Shown piece by piece: positions 1-9,561 of a stretch of 64,000 bases of DNA. Origin of the DNA: Limoniibacter endophyticus. Its GTDB lineage: Bacteria > Pseudomonadota > Alphaproteobacteria > Rhizobiales > Rhizobiaceae. The notes below the pieces were generated by a model. That model made no database searches, was not told where the DNA came from, and worked only from the letters and a program-made list of their open reading frames with translations. Within the stretch, counting starts at the first letter, position 1, and each line of letters starts with the position of its first letter. Made by a program: the position numbers and the translations under genes. Where the stretch lies: assembly GCF_014652835.1 (NCBI RefSeq), contig NZ_BMZO01000007.1, forward strand, positions 124,001 to 188,000, read 5' to 3'.

Positions 1-10
1 TTTTCAAGTT

Positions 11-346
11 TTAGCGTTTGCAGTTCAACGGCATATCACCACTCTTCATATATAGGGCGTCTCGCCCCTCAAGCACTAGCGCATAAGGGGTTTCGCCATA
101 TCGCACGGTCTGATTGGGCGGCGAAGCAGGTATCTCGACGCTGCTGCCATCCGGCTTCACCACTAAAACGGAACTCTGGAAATTCTCTATGGTGAGGGTC
201 TGTCCGCCATCACAGCGATAGGTCGCGTAACGCGGTTGCGGCCCGCTGGCGAGTCCGCCGACGCCGGTAGTTGGTCTTGGATCGGAAACGCAGCCCGCAG
301 CCATTGCAGCCAGACCGAGAGCGACGAGATGAGAAAAATTCGGCAT
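11..346 (-). CDS. MliC-like outer-membrane lipoprotein
   Basis: Protein of 111 residues. The N-terminus is a lipoprotein signal: a hydrophobic stretch ending in AAGC, so Cys19 is the likely lipidated residue. The mature part has a Tyr-x-Cys near the start (YRCDGG), a short beta-rich body with a TVRYGE segment, and a final Cys (LNCKR). This pattern of two conserved cysteines around a small beta barrel resembles the MliC/PliC family of C-type lysozyme inhibitors, which act in the periplasm or at the outer membrane. The family call rests on pattern only. The neighbouring gene on the same strand, 117 bases upstream, is an unrelated acetyltransferase. Confidence 0.6.
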   Translation of the reverse strand: MPNFSHLVALGLAAMAAGCVSDPRPTTGVGGLASGPQPRYATYRCDGGQTLTIENFQSSVLVVKPDGSSVEIPASPPNQTVRYGETPYALVLEGRDALYMKSGDMPLNCKR

Positions 347-463
347 TCAAACTCCAGAACAAGCACCGCGACGAAGTTGTACGATTCGTCAACAAAGAGC
401 CTTGCTACCCGAAAATGGCCATTTGACGCAAAAAATGAAAAACTGCTGGCAAATGTCTCCGTG

Positions 464-931
464 TCAAAAATCGAACCGGATCATGTAGCTCGCCCAGTCA
501 CCGGCGATTGCGACCTTTTCATAAAGCTTGCGACCATCTTCCGGATGCCGCGGCGTGTTCAGAACCAGCCGCGTCCAACCGCGATCCTCCGCCTGATCGG
601 CAAGAACGTCGAGAATGGCCTTCCCGATGCCTTGGTTTCGAAAATCATGATGCACGAAGATATGGTCACACTGGCCGTATCTCATGCCCGAGACCGGTTC
701 GGGTAGGTCTGTGAAGATCGCGAAGCCAACCAACTTGCCATCGATGCGTGCGCCGAGAATTTCCGCTGCACGATCCCGCAGCAGAACTTCCGCGTAGAAG
801 TCGTCGGGACGGCGAGGCGCGCCGCGCTTCAAGGCCTGCGCATATGCAGCCAGCAAGGGCGCCAAATCATGCGCGTCCTTGAGACGTAAAAGGGAAATAT
901 CGGCGGTCTGGGCAGTCGTCGGTTCGGTCAT
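464..931 (-). CDS. GNAT family N-acetyltransferase
   Basis: Protein of 155 residues with a full GNAT fold: an N-terminal substrate half, a central strand (KLVGFAIFTDLP), then the acetyl-CoA pyrophosphate-binding loop RNQGIGKAIL (the Q/RxxGxG/A motif) followed by LADQAEDRGWTRLVLNT, and a C-terminal LYEKV segment. GNAT enzymes transfer an acetyl group from acetyl-CoA to an amine; the substrate cannot be told from the sequence. It is short and appears to be a stand-alone gene. Confidence 0.85.
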   Translation of the reverse strand: MTEPTTAQTADISLLRLKDAHDLAPLLAAYAQALKRGAPRRPDDFYAEVLLRDRAAEILGARIDGKLVGFAIFTDLPEPVSGMRYGQCDHIFVHHDFRNQGIGKAILDVLADQAEDRGWTRLVLNTPRHPEDGRKLYEKVAIAGDWASYMIRFDF

Positions 932-1283
932 GGAGAAGATTTGCGACGAAAGTCTGACCTTGTCAAACCCAACCTCTCCTTTACCTGGAGCTTAAATGGG
1001 CCATTAGTACTCCCACACCAAAACTCCTGAAGGTAACGTCGTGCTCTCACCAAAGCTGGTGCTGTCGCTATGCCTCCTCCTTTGCGCAACCATGGAATCT
1101 GTCACCATACATCGCCAAGACAGGACGCAAACAGACGTCCGATTTCTGTCGTTTGCGCTGAACCTCTCTTTAGCGGATGCCACCGGCAAAGCCGCACATT
1201 ATCGCCGGTGGCCGCTGCCTTTCTGATCCCCAAAAACCTCCCCGATCATTCGCGAAGGCTTTTGGCGCTTGCTCCATGCGGTT
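932..1283. other. intergenic region between fabI and the GNAT gene
   Basis: About 350 bases with no convincing gene. It should hold the promoter of the acetyltransferase at one end and the 3' region of fabI at the other. The main structure I see is a strong inverted repeat at 1172-1216, listed separately. Short open frames on both strands here lack good start sites and coding character. Confidence 0.5.
1172..1216. repeat. long intergenic hairpin downstream of fabI
   Basis: A 9-base perfect arm (1179-1187) pairs with 1204-1212, and after a two-base bulge another 4 pairs form (1172-1175 with 1213-1216). The loop is about 16 bases. It begins some 70 bases past the fabI stop and has no run of T after it on either strand, so it may be a 3'-end or RNA-stability structure, not a classical terminator. 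Confidence 0.5.
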
Positions 1284-2090
1284 TCAGCCTTCAGGCTGCG
1301 CCTTGAGCTGTTCGAGCGCAGGCATCGAGACGATGTGATAACCTGAATCAACATAATGGATTTCGCCCGTCACGCCGGAAGCGAGTTCGGAGAGCAAGTA
1401 CAGCGCCGAACCCCCAACCTCGTCAATATTAACCGTGCGCCGCAGCGGCGAATTTCGCTGCTGATAAGCAAACATATGCCGCGCATCGGCAATACCGGCA
1501 CCGGCAAGCGTACGAACCGGACCCGCCGAGATCGCATTGACGCGGATACCACGCGGACCGTAATCATTGGCCAGATAACGAACGCTGGCTTCCAGTGCCG
1601 CCTTGGCGACGCCCATGACGTTGTAATTAGGCATGACACGAACGGAACCGGCATACGTAAGAGTCAACATCGAGCCGCCTTCGTTCATCAATTCTGCGGC
1701 CTTGCGCGCAACCTCGGTGAAAGAATAGCAGGAGATGACCATCGTACGGGTGAAATTCTCTCGCGTCGTATCGGCGTAAAGGCCTTTCAGCTCGTTCTTG
1801 TCGGAAAAGCCAATGGCGTGCACAATGAAATCGATGCCGCCCCATTTTTCCTTGATCTCGGAGAACATAGCATCGATCGACGCGCTGTCCTCTACGTCGC
1901 AAGGCAGAAGCATGGACGCATTGACCTTCTCGGCCAGCGGTTTGACGCGACGGCCGAATGCTTCGCCCTGGTAGGAAAATGCCAGCTCCGCACCTTGTTC
2001 TGCAAGCTTCTGCGCAATCCCCCACGCGATGGAGTGGTCGTTAGCCACACCCATGATTAGGCCACGACGGCCCTTCATCAAACCTTCCAT
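1284..2090 (-). CDS. fabI: enoyl-[acyl-carrier-protein] reductase (NADH)
   Basis: Protein of 268 residues, the usual FabI length. FabI reduces trans-2-enoyl-ACP in the last step of each fatty-acid elongation cycle. The N-terminus KGRRGLIMGVANDHSIAWG is the FabI-specific Rossmann nucleotide-binding region. The catalytic Tyr and Lys lie in LTYAGSVRVMPNYNVMGVAKAALE (Y-x6-K spacing), as in short-chain dehydrogenase-like FabI enzymes. The ATG at 2090 is chosen because GAGGG precedes it and homologues begin near MxGLMKG; a TTG at 2102 is the only longer option. It starts 8 bases after the fabB stop, as the last gene of fabA-fabB-fabI. FabI is the classical triclosan target. Confidence 0.96.
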   Translation of the reverse strand: MEGLMKGRRGLIMGVANDHSIAWGIAQKLAEQGAELAFSYQGEAFGRRVKPLAEKVNASMLLPCDVEDSASIDAMFSEIKEKWGGIDFIVHAIGFSDKNELKGLYADTTRENFTRTMVISCYSFTEVARKAAELMNEGGSMLTLTYAGSVRVMPNYNVMGVAKAALEASVRYLANDYGPRGIRVNAISAGPVRTLAGAGIADARHMFAYQQRNSPLRRTVNIDEVGGSALYLLSELASGVTGEIHYVDSGYHIVSMPALEQLKAQPEG

Positions 2091-2098
2091 GATATCCC

Positions 2099-3319
2099 TC
2101 AACCTTCGTAGCGCTGGAAGACCAGCGTGGCGTTGGTGCCGCCGAAACCGAAGGAATTCGACAAAACACGGTCAATCTTAGCGTCATCTATGCGCTCGCG
2201 CAGGATCGGCACACCCTCAAATTCCGGATCGAGCGTTTCTATATGCGCGCTCTTGCCGAGGAAGCCGGCCTGCATCATCAGGATCGAGTAGATGGATTCC
2301 TGCACCCCCGCCGCGCCAAGCGAATGACCCGTAAGCGATTTGGTCGAGGAAATGTGCGGAATCTTATCCCCGAACACTTCGCGGATAGCCCCGATCTCCC
2401 GGGAGTCGCCGACAGGCGTCGAGGTGCCGTGGGTGTTGATATAGTCGATATCGCCTTCCACAGTCGAAAGCGCCTGACGCATGCATCGCACAGCTCCTTC
2501 GCCGGACGGTGCGACCATGTCATAGCCATCGGATGTGGCGCCATAGCCGACTACTTCGGCATAAATCTTCGCGCCGCGAGCCTTCGCGACTTCAAGTTCC
2601 TCCAAAATCAGAACTCCTGCACCGCCAGCTATGACAAAGCCATCGCGGTCGGCGTCGTAAGCACGGGAGGCAACTTCGGCGCAGTCATTATACTTGGTGC
2701 TCATTGCTCCCATGGCGTCGAAGAGATTCGACATTGACCAGTCGAGATCCTCGTGCCCACCCGCAAATACGCGATCCTGCTTGCCAAACTGGATCAGCTC
2801 ATAGGCATTTCCGATGCAGTGGGCCGAAGTCGAGCAGGCTGACGAGATCGAATAGTTCACGCCATGGATCTTGAACCAGGTCGCAAGCGTTGCTGAAGCA
2901 GTCGAAGACATTGCCTTCGGCACGGCAAAGGGGCCGACGCGTTTAGGGCTCGTATTCTTTCTCGTGATATCCGCAGCTTCCACGATCTGGCGCGTGGAAG
3001 GCCCCCCGGAGCCCATGATGATACCGGTACGATCATTGGTGATCTCAGCTTCACCCAGGCTTGCATCGGTAATCGCCTGTTCCATAGCAATATGGTTCCA
3101 AGCACCACCCTGTGACAAAAAGCGCATGGCACGGCGATCGACCAAATCTGTCGGATCGAGATAGGGATTGCCCCACACCTGGCATTTAAAGCCGTGATCG
3201 GCAAAATCTTGCGAAAAGCTGATGCCAGATTTTGCATCACGGAGTGACGCAGTCACTTCTTCTGCATTCTTGCCGATGGAGGATACGACGCCAAGACCGG
3301 TGACGACCACTCGTCTCAT
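2099..3319 (-). CDS. fabB: 3-oxoacyl-ACP synthase I (KAS I)
   Basis: Protein of 406 residues. FabB condenses malonyl-ACP with acyl-ACP and is the elongation enzyme needed for unsaturated fatty acids. The nucleophile Cys lies in [17 protein letters not shown], and the two catalytic His are in [12 protein letters not shown] and [11 protein letters not shown]. The C-terminus [15 protein letters not shown] is typical of the thiolase fold. The ATG at 3319 has AAGGAG just upstream and gives the canonical [14 protein letters not shown] start; a longer frame to 3403 runs into fabA and is unlikely. It sits 28 bases after fabA and 8 before fabI. Confidence 0.97.
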   Translation of the reverse strand: MRRVVVTGLGVVSSIGKNAEEVTASLRDAKSGISFSQDFADHGFKCQVWGNPYLDPTDLVDRRAMRFLSQGGAWNHIAMEQAITDASLGEAEITNDRTGIIMGSGGPSTRQIVEAADITRKNTSPKRVGPFAVPKAMSSTASATLATWFKIHGVNYSISSACSTSAHCIGNAYELIQFGKQDRVFAGGHEDLDWSMSNLFDAMGAMSTKYNDCAEVASRAYDADRDGFVIAGGAGVLILEELEVAKARGAKIYAEVVGYGATSDGYDMVAPSGEGAVRCMRQALSTVEGDIDYINTHGTSTPVGDSREIGAIREVFGDKIPHISSTKSLTGHSLGAAGVQESIYSILMMQAGFLGKSAHIETLDPEFEGVPILRERIDDAKIDRVLSNSFGFGGTNATLVFQRYEG

Positions 3320-3347
3320 GCTTATCTCCTTCATGTCCCGAATGGGA

Positions 3348-3854
3348 TTAGTCTTTGAAAAGGCCGACCCGCAGGTCGCTCGCTTTATAGATGGTTTCGC
3401 CATCTGCCTTCAGCCATCCATCTCCAATAACGAGGTTGAGGCGGCCCTGCATGACGCGCTTGAATTCTACGCCGTATTCAACGAGTTTCGTCTGCGGCGT
3501 GACCATACCCGTGAATTTGACCTCTCCCGTCGAGATCGCGCGGCCACGACCTTCCAGACCCAACCAGCCAAGATAAAAGCCTGACAGCTGCCATAGCGCG
3601 TCAAGGCCGAGACAGCCCGGCATGACCGGATCACCTATAAAGTGACATGGAAAGAACCAGAGATCTGGCTTGATATCGAATTCAGCGCGAATGAAGCCCT
3701 TGCTGAACTCGCCGCCTTCTTTACTGATTTCCGTGATACGATCGAACATCAGCATCGGAGGAGCAGGAAGCTGCGCGTTGCCTTGGCCGAACAGCTCGCC
3801 TCTTGCGCACGTCAACAGCTCTTCATAGCCGAAGCTGGGTTTCTGTTCCGCCAT
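3348..3854 (-). CDS. fabA: 3-hydroxydecanoyl-ACP dehydratase/isomerase
   Basis: Protein of 168 residues, normal for FabA. This hot-dog-fold enzyme dehydrates 3-hydroxydecanoyl-ACP and isomerises the product to cis-3-decenoyl-ACP, the branch point of anaerobic unsaturated fatty-acid synthesis. The catalytic His is in [24 protein letters not shown], and the Asp is in the same DALWQL segment. It is the first gene of fabA-fabB-fabI and is divergent from irr, an arrangement known in Brucella and related rhizobia. Confidence 0.97.
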   Translation of the reverse strand: MAEQKPSFGYEELLTCARGELFGQGNAQLPAPPMLMFDRITEISKEGGEFSKGFIRAEFDIKPDLWFFPCHFIGDPVMPGCLGLDALWQLSGFYLGWLGLEGRGRAISTGEVKFTGMVTPQTKLVEYGVEFKRVMQGRLNLVIGDGWLKADGETIYKASDLRVGLFKD

Positions 3855-3973
3855 TTAAATCTGCCCTGTTCTCTTTAGTCTTATCTGGGGATTGGCGTCG
3901 CTTTTACCACTCCCACGATCAAATTCAGCCCATGCGCTTATCGTGCCGCGACTTCCGGGTCAATGCGCGGCTA

Positions 3974-4002
3974 TTGATCGAGCCATGCGCGCGGAATATA
4001 TA
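3974..4002 (+). promoter_or_regulatory. predicted irr promoter
   Basis: TTGATC (3974-3979) and TATATA (3997-4002) are separated by exactly 17 bases and lie about 65 bases before the irr start. The match to a sigma-70-type promoter is good. The 213-base fabA-irr gap must also carry the fabA promoter. I did not find a clear iron-control element (ICE) box by eye. Confidence 0.5.
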
Positions 4003-4067
4003 TATCTGCAAAGGTGAGGTTTTCTGTGGCAATTTCCACCAGAATCGATCGGCAACCAGGAGACTAG

Positions 4068-4502
4068 ATGCATTTGCATATCGAAAGCGACGTCAGCATA
4101 CCGTCTCTGGAGGAAAAACTCCGGAAAGCCGGCCTGCGCCCGACGCGCCAGCGGATCGCACTTGCTCAGCTGTTGTTTGCCAAGGGCGATCGCCACCTGG
4201 CGGCAGAAGAGTTGCACGAGGAAGCAGAACGGGCGGGCGTGCCGGTATCGCTGGCAACAGTCTACAATACGCTTCACCAGTTCACCCAGGCTGGCATGCT
4301 GCGTATTCTTTCCGTCGAGGGTGCCAAGACTTATTTCGACACGAACATCAGCGACCACCACCATTTCTTTGTCGAGGGTGAAAACCGAGTCTTCGACATT
4401 TGCGACGCACCTATCCGCGTCGTCGATCTACCGGAACCACCGGAAGGTATGGAAATCTGCAATGTGGATGTCGTTATTCGCATACGTCCCAAATCTCAGT
4501 AG
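4068..4502 (+). CDS. irr: iron response regulator Irr (Fur family)
   Basis: Protein of 144 residues: an N-terminal winged helix (residues about 15-85, with RPTRQRIALAQLLF and SLATVYNTLHQF) and a C-terminal dimerisation domain. Residues 97-99 form the HHH heme-binding motif of Irr proteins (SDHHHFFVEG). There is no Cys-Pro heme regulatory motif at the N-terminus, unlike Bradyrhizobium Irr. Irr represses or activates iron- and heme-related genes when iron is low and is inactivated by heme. AGGAG at 4058-4062 supports the ATG at 4068. It is divergent from fabA. Confidence 0.93.
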   Translation: MHLHIESDVSIPSLEEKLRKAGLRPTRQRIALAQLLFAKGDRHLAAEELHEEAERAGVPVSLATVYNTLHQFTQAGMLRILSVEGAKTYFDTNISDHHHFFVEGENRVFDICDAPIRVVDLPEPPEGMEICNVDVVIRIRPKSQ

Positions 4503-4505
4503 GTC

Positions 4506-5690
4506 TCAGGCAGCTGACGCGTTCAGGCCGTCTATATGATCAACTCGACCGACATAGATGCAATTGCGTCCAGCCTGCTTTGCAACATAAAGCGCTTTGT
4601 CAGCGTTGTGGATGACCTCCCAGAGGCCTTCTGCATTTTCCCGCTCCGCAACGCCAAAACTTGCACTGAGTTCCTGGTCAATGCCCGGCACCAGTCCTTT
4701 TTCCTGAAAGAGCCGCTGCACTGCCCGACAATAGGCGCAGGCATCTTCGACAGTGGCAGCGGGTAAAAAAATCGCGAACTCCTCACCGCCAATGCGACCA
4801 ATTTCCATATCCTCGCTGGCGCATTGCTTGAGAATTTCGCCGAACCGATTTATGACCAGATCACCGGTTGCGTGGCCGAAAGTGTCATTGATCGCCTTGA
4901 AATGGTCGAGGTCGCATATGACGATTATTATCCGACTCCGACGCAATCTCTGCATCTTATGATTCACGCGCAGTTCAAAGCCGCGTCGGTTTAAAAGGCC
5001 TGACAGTGGATCGGTTTCAGACTTTTTCGATAGGTCGCGCAGCACTTCCCGCATCAGCACGACAAGCAGGATCAGAGCGATAGCCACGGCGAATATCGTG
5101 CTCATCGCCTGCGAGACCAGCGCATAGGGCGTCGCAACATATTCTTCCTCCCGGCTGCCCCAGCCACCGAACGAGATCGCAATGAGCGGTCGAAGCAGAA
5201 ACTGCATACCGCTGCATGTCAGTACCGCCATCAGCACGTCGTCAAGGCGGTCGCGCAACGGCGCATTAGCAACGATGCCTACTCCCAGCGCTTGGCACAT
5301 GAACAATGGCATTTGATAAAACAGCATCGATAGAAACTGGCCGCCATCACTGTAATTCATCGTTATTGTGTGGAAGGCCGTGAAAATGATGATTGCCGCC
5401 ATCGCCAAATAAGGCGGTTTCGCCAGATAGTGCACGGCGAGCCCTATATTAGCCAATGACAGACCAACGACGGCAAACAGCGCGGACATGACGAAGGCAG
5501 GTCTGGCAGGAATACTGGAAAACGGGGTTAAAAATTCCGCGACGAAATTTAAAGAACCGCAAAAATACGCCGCAGCAATCCAAAGGGCAGCCCGGCGTGT
5601 TGGATCATATACGAACATTAAAAAGAAGCTGACGGCCAACAAGAGCCCCACAGCCATGTTGATAGCAAGTATATATACAGCGCCCACCAT
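4506..5690 (-). CDS. membrane diguanylate cyclase (GGDEF domain)
   Basis: Protein of 394 residues. Roughly residues 1-212 contain about six hydrophobic membrane segments; residues 225-385 form a GGDEF domain with the signature GGEEF at 301-305, an active variant, and ICDLDHFKAINDTFGHATGD upstream. It should make cyclic di-GMP from two GTP at the inner membrane. The position where the inhibitory RxxD site normally stands (5 residues before GGEEF) reads EDME, so product inhibition through that site looks absent. It converges on irr with only 3 bases between the stop codons. The input sensed by the membrane part is unknown. Confidence 0.88.
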   Translation of the reverse strand: MVGAVYILAINMAVGLLLAVSFFLMFVYDPTRRAALWIAAAYFCGSLNFVAEFLTPFSSIPARPAFVMSALFAVVGLSLANIGLAVHYLAKPPYLAMAAIIIFTAFHTITMNYSDGGQFLSMLFYQMPLFMCQALGVGIVANAPLRDRLDDVLMAVLTCSGMQFLLRPLIAISFGGWGSREEEYVATPYALVSQAMSTIFAVAIALILLVVLMREVLRDLSKKSETDPLSGLLNRRGFELRVNHKMQRLRRSRIIIVICDLDHFKAINDTFGHATGDLVINRFGEILKQCASEDMEIGRIGGEEFAIFLPAATVEDACAYCRAVQRLFQEKGLVPGIDQELSASFGVAERENAEGLWEVIHNADKALYVAKQAGRNCIYVGRVDHIDGLNASAA

Positions 5691-6041
5691 ACTCGAAATT
5701 GCACCTCGTCGATGACAGAGGCAAACAATACAACCTGCTTCTCAAAAGGCCGTTAATTGGACTTGAAGCTTAGATCGCACCTAAACTCTAGTAAATTTGT
5801 CATGTTTTCAAGACAGTCGAAGCAGAGCCTCCTTGCAAACATTGATAAACGGCCGTGGCAGACTTGATTTTAATCGATTGGTCCGCTCTAGCGTGTCGTA
5901 TCATTCAAAAAATTCGTCGTTCGGAAGCTAAATCTGTCGTTCCGGCTTTGACGCATTGCAAAAAGAGAACTAGAAAGCCTTGCAAGTAGGGGCGAAATGT
6001 CGCGCCCGCACGCTTGCTACAAAATGTTGGATGGGTACGCC
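5691..6041. other. intergenic region upstream of sdhC and the diguanylate cyclase
   Basis: A 350-base AT-richer gap between divergent genes, which must hold the sdh operon promoter and the cyclase promoter. A near-repeat of GTCGTTCSG-like sequence occurs at about 5921 and 5936. I could not assign -35/-10 boxes with confidence and see no RNA gene. Confidence 0.4.
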
Positions 6042-6443
6042 ATGAGCAAAGCCGCAGCCGCCCGTACGAGGCCGCTTTCCCCCCATATGCAAATCTACCG
6101 CTGGCCCGTTACAATGGCCATGTCGATCCTGCATCGCGCCACCGGCATAGCCCTTTATTTCGGCACAATTCTGGTTGTCTGGTGGCTACTTGCTGCGGCA
6201 ACATCGGAAAGTGCATTCGCATTTATCAACGGCTTCCTCGGCTCCTGGTTCGGAGTGTTGATTCTGTTCGGCTATACTTGGGTCCTGCTTCATCACATGG
6301 TAGGCGGTATCCGCCACTTCATATGGGACACGGGCCACGGCCTTCGCAAAGATATTGCCAGCAAAGCGGCCTGGGCCAACATCGCCATCTCGATCAGCCT
6401 GACGGTCCTTTTCTGGATTGTCGCTTTAGTTCTGCGGGCTTGA
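6042..6443 (+). CDS. sdhC: succinate dehydrogenase cytochrome b556 subunit
   Basis: Protein of 133 residues with three membrane helices. It is one of two inner-membrane anchors of respiratory complex II and helps bind heme b and ubiquinone. The N-terminal RPLSPHMQIYRWPVTMAMSILHRATG is diagnostic of SdhC; the His in SILHRATG is at the quinone/heme side, and HHMVGGIRHFIWD carries the likely heme-ligand His. The ATG at 6042 gives the usual length; an in-frame ATG at 5997 would add 15 residues of no family character. It is the first gene of sdhCDAB. Confidence 0.94.
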   Translation: MSKAAAARTRPLSPHMQIYRWPVTMAMSILHRATGIALYFGTILVVWWLLAAATSESAFAFINGFLGSWFGVLILFGYTWVLLHHMVGGIRHFIWDTGHGLRKDIASKAAWANIAISISLTVLFWIVALVLRA

Positions 6444-6448
6444 AACAC

Positions 6449-6841
6449 ATGACATTGAAAGACAATATGCGCACGCCGCTCGGGCGCGTTCGTGGACTTG
6501 GTTCTGCACGCGAGGGTACGGGACACTTCTGGACACAGCGCCTGACGGGCGTGTCGAATCTGTTTCTGACGCTCTTCTTCGTTGGCTTCGTAGCGACCTA
6601 CGCTGGCCGACCTTATGTCGAGGTAGCTGGCGCGCTCTCCAACCCGGTCGTTGCAGTCGTTTTGCTCGCCATGATGCTTTCCATTGCCTATCACATGAAA
6701 CTTGGCATGCAGATCGTCATAGAGGATTATGTCCACGGGGAATTTGCCAAACTCATCTGGATCGGCCTCAACATCTTTTTCGCGGTCCTGATAGGGCTTG
6801 CCAGCGCTTTTGCGCTTTTGAAACTCGCATTCGGGAGCTGA
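6449..6841 (+). CDS. sdhD: succinate dehydrogenase membrane anchor subunit
   Basis: Protein of 130 residues (124 if the ATG at 6467 is used). It has the SdhD pattern: [25 protein letters not shown] followed by three membrane helices, with [18 protein letters not shown] holding the heme-ligand His and the conserved Asp-Tyr of the quinone site. With SdhC it anchors complex II. It starts 5 bases after sdhC, and its end lies 4 bases before sdhA. Neither possible start has a strong ribosome site, so the exact N-terminus is uncertain. Confidence 0.92.
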   Translation: MTLKDNMRTPLGRVRGLGSAREGTGHFWTQRLTGVSNLFLTLFFVGFVATYAGRPYVEVAGALSNPVVAVVLLAMMLSIAYHMKLGMQIVIEDYVHGEFAKLIWIGLNIFFAVLIGLASAFALLKLAFGS

Positions 6842-6845
6842 TTCA

Positions 6846-8678
6846 GTGGCTGACCAGAACACGAAATCGGCTGCCAAGGCCTATAATTATATCGACCACA
6901 AGTTCGATGTTATCGTTGTCGGGGCCGGTGGCGCGGGCTTGCGCGCCACGTTGGGCATGGCCGAACAGGGATTGAAGACGGCCTGCATCACCAAAGTCTT
7001 CCCCACTCGTTCGCACACGGTTGCCGCCCAGGGCGGCATTGCCGCCTCACTGCGTAACATGGGTCCGGACCACTGGCACTGGCACATGTACGACACTGTG
7101 AAGGGATCGGACTGGCTGGGCGATACCGATGCCATGGAATATCTGGCGCGTCAGGCCCCGGCAGCCGTCTACGAACTTGAACATTACGGCGTGCCTTTTT
7201 CGCGCACCGAAGAGGGCAAGATTTATCAGCGCCCATTCGGCGGCCACATGCAGAATTTCGGCGACGGGCCTCCAGTGCAGCGTACCTGTGCCGCTGCTGA
7301 CCGTACCGGCCATGCGATCCTGCACACGCTCTACGGCCAATCGCTGCGCAACAATGCGCAGTTCTTCATCGAATATTTCGCCCTCGACCTGATCATGACG
7401 GACGGCGTCTGCACCGGCGTTGTCGCCTGGAACCTTGATGACGGCACGATCCACCGCTTCTCTGCGAAAATGGTGGTTCTAGCTACGGGTGGCTATGGCC
7501 GTGCCTATTTCTCGGCGACGTCTGCCCACACCTGCACCGGCGACGGTGGCGGCATGGTGGCCCGCGCTGGACTGCCGCTGCAGGATATGGAATTCGTCCA
7601 ATTCCATCCGACCGGCATTTATGGCGCTGGCTGCTTGATTACCGAGGGCGCACGTGGCGAAGGTGGTTATCTCGTCAATTCCGAAGGCGAGCGCTTCATG
7701 GAGCGTTATGCTCCATCTGCAAAGGATCTCGCATCCCGTGACGTGGTTTCTCGCTGCATGACGATGGAAATCCGTGAAGGCCGCGGCGTCGGCAAGAACA
7801 AGGATCACATCTTCCTGCATCTGGACCATCTCGACCCCGCGGTTCTTCATGAGCGCCTTCCAGGTATTTCGGAAAGCGCAAAGATCTTTGCCGGTGTGGA
7901 TCTGACGAAGGAACCAATTCCGGTCCTGCCGACCGTTCACTATAATATGGGCGGGGTCCCGACAAATTACTGGGGCGAGGTGCTGAACCCGACTGCGGAT
8001 GAACCGGATCGTGTTCTACCCGGACTCATGGCTGTTGGCGAAGCAGGCTGTGCCTCTGTGCATGGCGCGAACCGCCTCGGCTCCAACTCGCTGATCGACC
8101 TCGTGGTGTTTGGCCGTGCTGCGGCTATTCGCGCTGGTGAAGTGATTGATCGAGACACGGCCATCCCGGATTTGAACGAAGCCGCTTGCGACGCAATCAT
8201 GGATCGCTTCGATCGCATCCGAAACGCCAATGGCACGACCTCCACGGCCGTTATTCGTGAACGCATGCAGCGTGCGATGCAGGAGGACGCGGCAGTGTTT
8301 CGTACGCAAGAGTCGCTGGAGCAAGGCTGCAAACGCATCAGCGCCATCTGGCAGGAACTCGGTGATATCAAGGTCCATGACCGTTCAATGATCTGGAACT
8401 CGGATCTTGTGGAAACGCTTGAACTCTACAATCTGATGGCAAACGCCATCACTACAGTTTATGGAGCCGAAGCTCGCAAGGAAAGCCGCGGTGCCCATGC
8501 CCGCGAGGATTACAGCGAGCGTGACGATGCCAACTGGCGCAAACACACGTTGGCTTGGATCGACGACGCCGGCAACGTCAAGCTCGATTACCGTGGCGTA
8601 AAGCTCGATCCGCTCCTGAAAGAACAAGACGGCGGCATTCCGCTCGCCAAGATCGCGCCGAAGAAGCGCGTGTACTAA
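6846..8678 (+). CDS. sdhA: succinate dehydrogenase flavoprotein subunit
   Basis: Protein of 610 residues, usual for SdhA. It oxidises succinate to fumarate and passes electrons to SdhB. The FAD-binding motif [11 protein letters not shown] is at residues 25-34; His57 in [10 protein letters not shown] is the residue that binds FAD covalently. [23 protein letters not shown] holds active-site residues, and [19 protein letters not shown] is the C-terminal FAD/succinate region. It starts with GTG at 6846, preceded by GGGAG within the end of sdhD. The last residues [10 protein letters not shown] are typical. Confidence 0.98.
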   Translation: MADQNTKSAAKAYNYIDHKFDVIVVGAGGAGLRATLGMAEQGLKTACITKVFPTRSHTVAAQGGIAASLRNMGPDHWHWHMYDTVKGSDWLGDTDAMEYLARQAPAAVYELEHYGVPFSRTEEGKIYQRPFGGHMQNFGDGPPVQRTCAAADRTGHAILHTLYGQSLRNNAQFFIEYFALDLIMTDGVCTGVVAWNLDDGTIHRFSAKMVVLATGGYGRAYFSATSAHTCTGDGGGMVARAGLPLQDMEFVQFHPTGIYGAGCLITEGARGEGGYLVNSEGERFMERYAPSAKDLASRDVVSRCMTMEIREGRGVGKNKDHIFLHLDHLDPAVLHERLPGISESAKIFAGVDLTKEPIPVLPTVHYNMGGVPTNYWGEVLNPTADEPDRVLPGLMAVGEAGCASVHGANRLGSNSLIDLVVFGRAAAIRAGEVIDRDTAIPDLNEAACDAIMDRFDRIRNANGTTSTAVIRERMQRAMQEDAAVFRTQESLEQGCKRISAIWQELGDIKVHDRSMIWNSDLVETLELYNLMANAITTVYGAEARKESRGAHAREDYSERDDANWRKHTLAWIDDAGNVKLDYRGVKLDPLLKEQDGGIPLAKIAPKKRVY

Positions 8679-8714
8679 TGCGCCCGATCATGAAGAACAA
8701 GAGAGGCCAGGCCA

Positions 8715-9494
8715 ATGGTTGAAATCTCCCTGCCTAAAAATTCCCAGGTCAAGGAAGGCAAGACTTGGCCCAAGCCGGAAGGCGCAACCAACCTGCGCGA
8801 ATTCCGCATTTATCGCTGGTCACCGGACGACGATGAGAATCCTTCGATCGACACTTACTATGTCGATATGGACGATTGCGGCCCAATGGTGCTTGATGGT
8901 CTGCTCTATATCAAAAACAAGATCGACCCGACGCTAACGCTTCGCCGTTCCTGCCGCGAAGGTATTTGCGGTTCGTGCGCCATGAATATCGACGGCTCGA
9001 ATACACTAGCCTGCATCAAGGGCATGGACGAAATTTCTAACTCGATCAAGGTCTACCCGCTGCCGCACATGCCGGTGGTCAAGGATCTCGTTCCGGATCT
9101 TACCGTGCCTTACGCGCAGCTTACTTCGATCCAGCCATGGTTGCAGACCGTCTCGCCGGAACCAGCCAAGGAATGGCTCCAGAGCCACGAAGATCGCCAG
9201 AAGCTCGATGGCCTCTATGAATGCATCCTGTGCTTCTGCTGTCAGACGTCATGCCCGAGTTACTGGTGGAACGGTGATCGCTATCTGGGACCCGCCGTTC
9301 TGCTACAAGCCTATCGCTGGCTGATCGACAGCCGTGACGAAGCGACAGGCGAGCGTCTCGATAATCTGGAAGACCCGTTCCGATTGTATCGCTGCCACAC
9401 CATCATGAACTGCGCGCAGACCTGTCCCAAGGGACTAAACCCCGCGAAGGCGATTGCTGAAATCAAGAAGATGATGGTCGAGCGCCGCGTCTGA
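8715..9494 (+). CDS. sdhB: succinate dehydrogenase iron-sulfur subunit
   Basis: Protein of 259 residues. The N-terminal domain binds [2Fe-2S] through Cys80, Cys85, Cys88 and Cys100; the C-terminal domain binds [4Fe-4S] and [3Fe-4S] through Cys170/173/176 with Cys180-Pro, and Cys227/233/237-Pro. It carries electrons from the FAD of SdhA to quinone. It is the last gene of sdhCDAB, 36 bases after sdhA, and is followed by a strong terminator. Confidence 0.98.
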   Translation: MVEISLPKNSQVKEGKTWPKPEGATNLREFRIYRWSPDDDENPSIDTYYVDMDDCGPMVLDGLLYIKNKIDPTLTLRRSCREGICGSCAMNIDGSNTLACIKGMDEISNSIKVYPLPHMPVVKDLVPDLTVPYAQLTSIQPWLQTVSPEPAKEWLQSHEDRQKLDGLYECILCFCCQTSCPSYWWNGDRYLGPAVLLQAYRWLIDSRDEATGERLDNLEDPFRLYRCHTIMNCAQTCPKGLNPAKAIAEIKKMMVERRV

Positions 9495-9510
9495 TCGATT
9501 TATGTGTCCG

Positions 9511-9559
9511 ACAAGAAAGACCGTCGCGTTTGCGCGGTGGTCTTTCTTGTTTTATTTTT
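9511..9559 (+). terminator. sdh operon terminator
   Basis: A 12-base perfect inverted repeat (9511-9522 with 9539-9550) is followed by TTTATTTTT. It ends the sdhCDAB transcript and may act in both directions, since the convergent ABC permease gene ends at 9562. Confidence 0.9.
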
Positions 9560-9561
9560 GC

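Noticed and set aside
1004-1189. A 61-codon minus-strand frame between fabI and the GNAT gene
   Set aside because: It begins with TTG inside the long hairpin, has no ribosome site and has no similarity that I recognise.
1356-2060. A 234-codon open frame on the plus strand opposite fabI
   Set aside because: Shadow of fabI; the product resembles no family.
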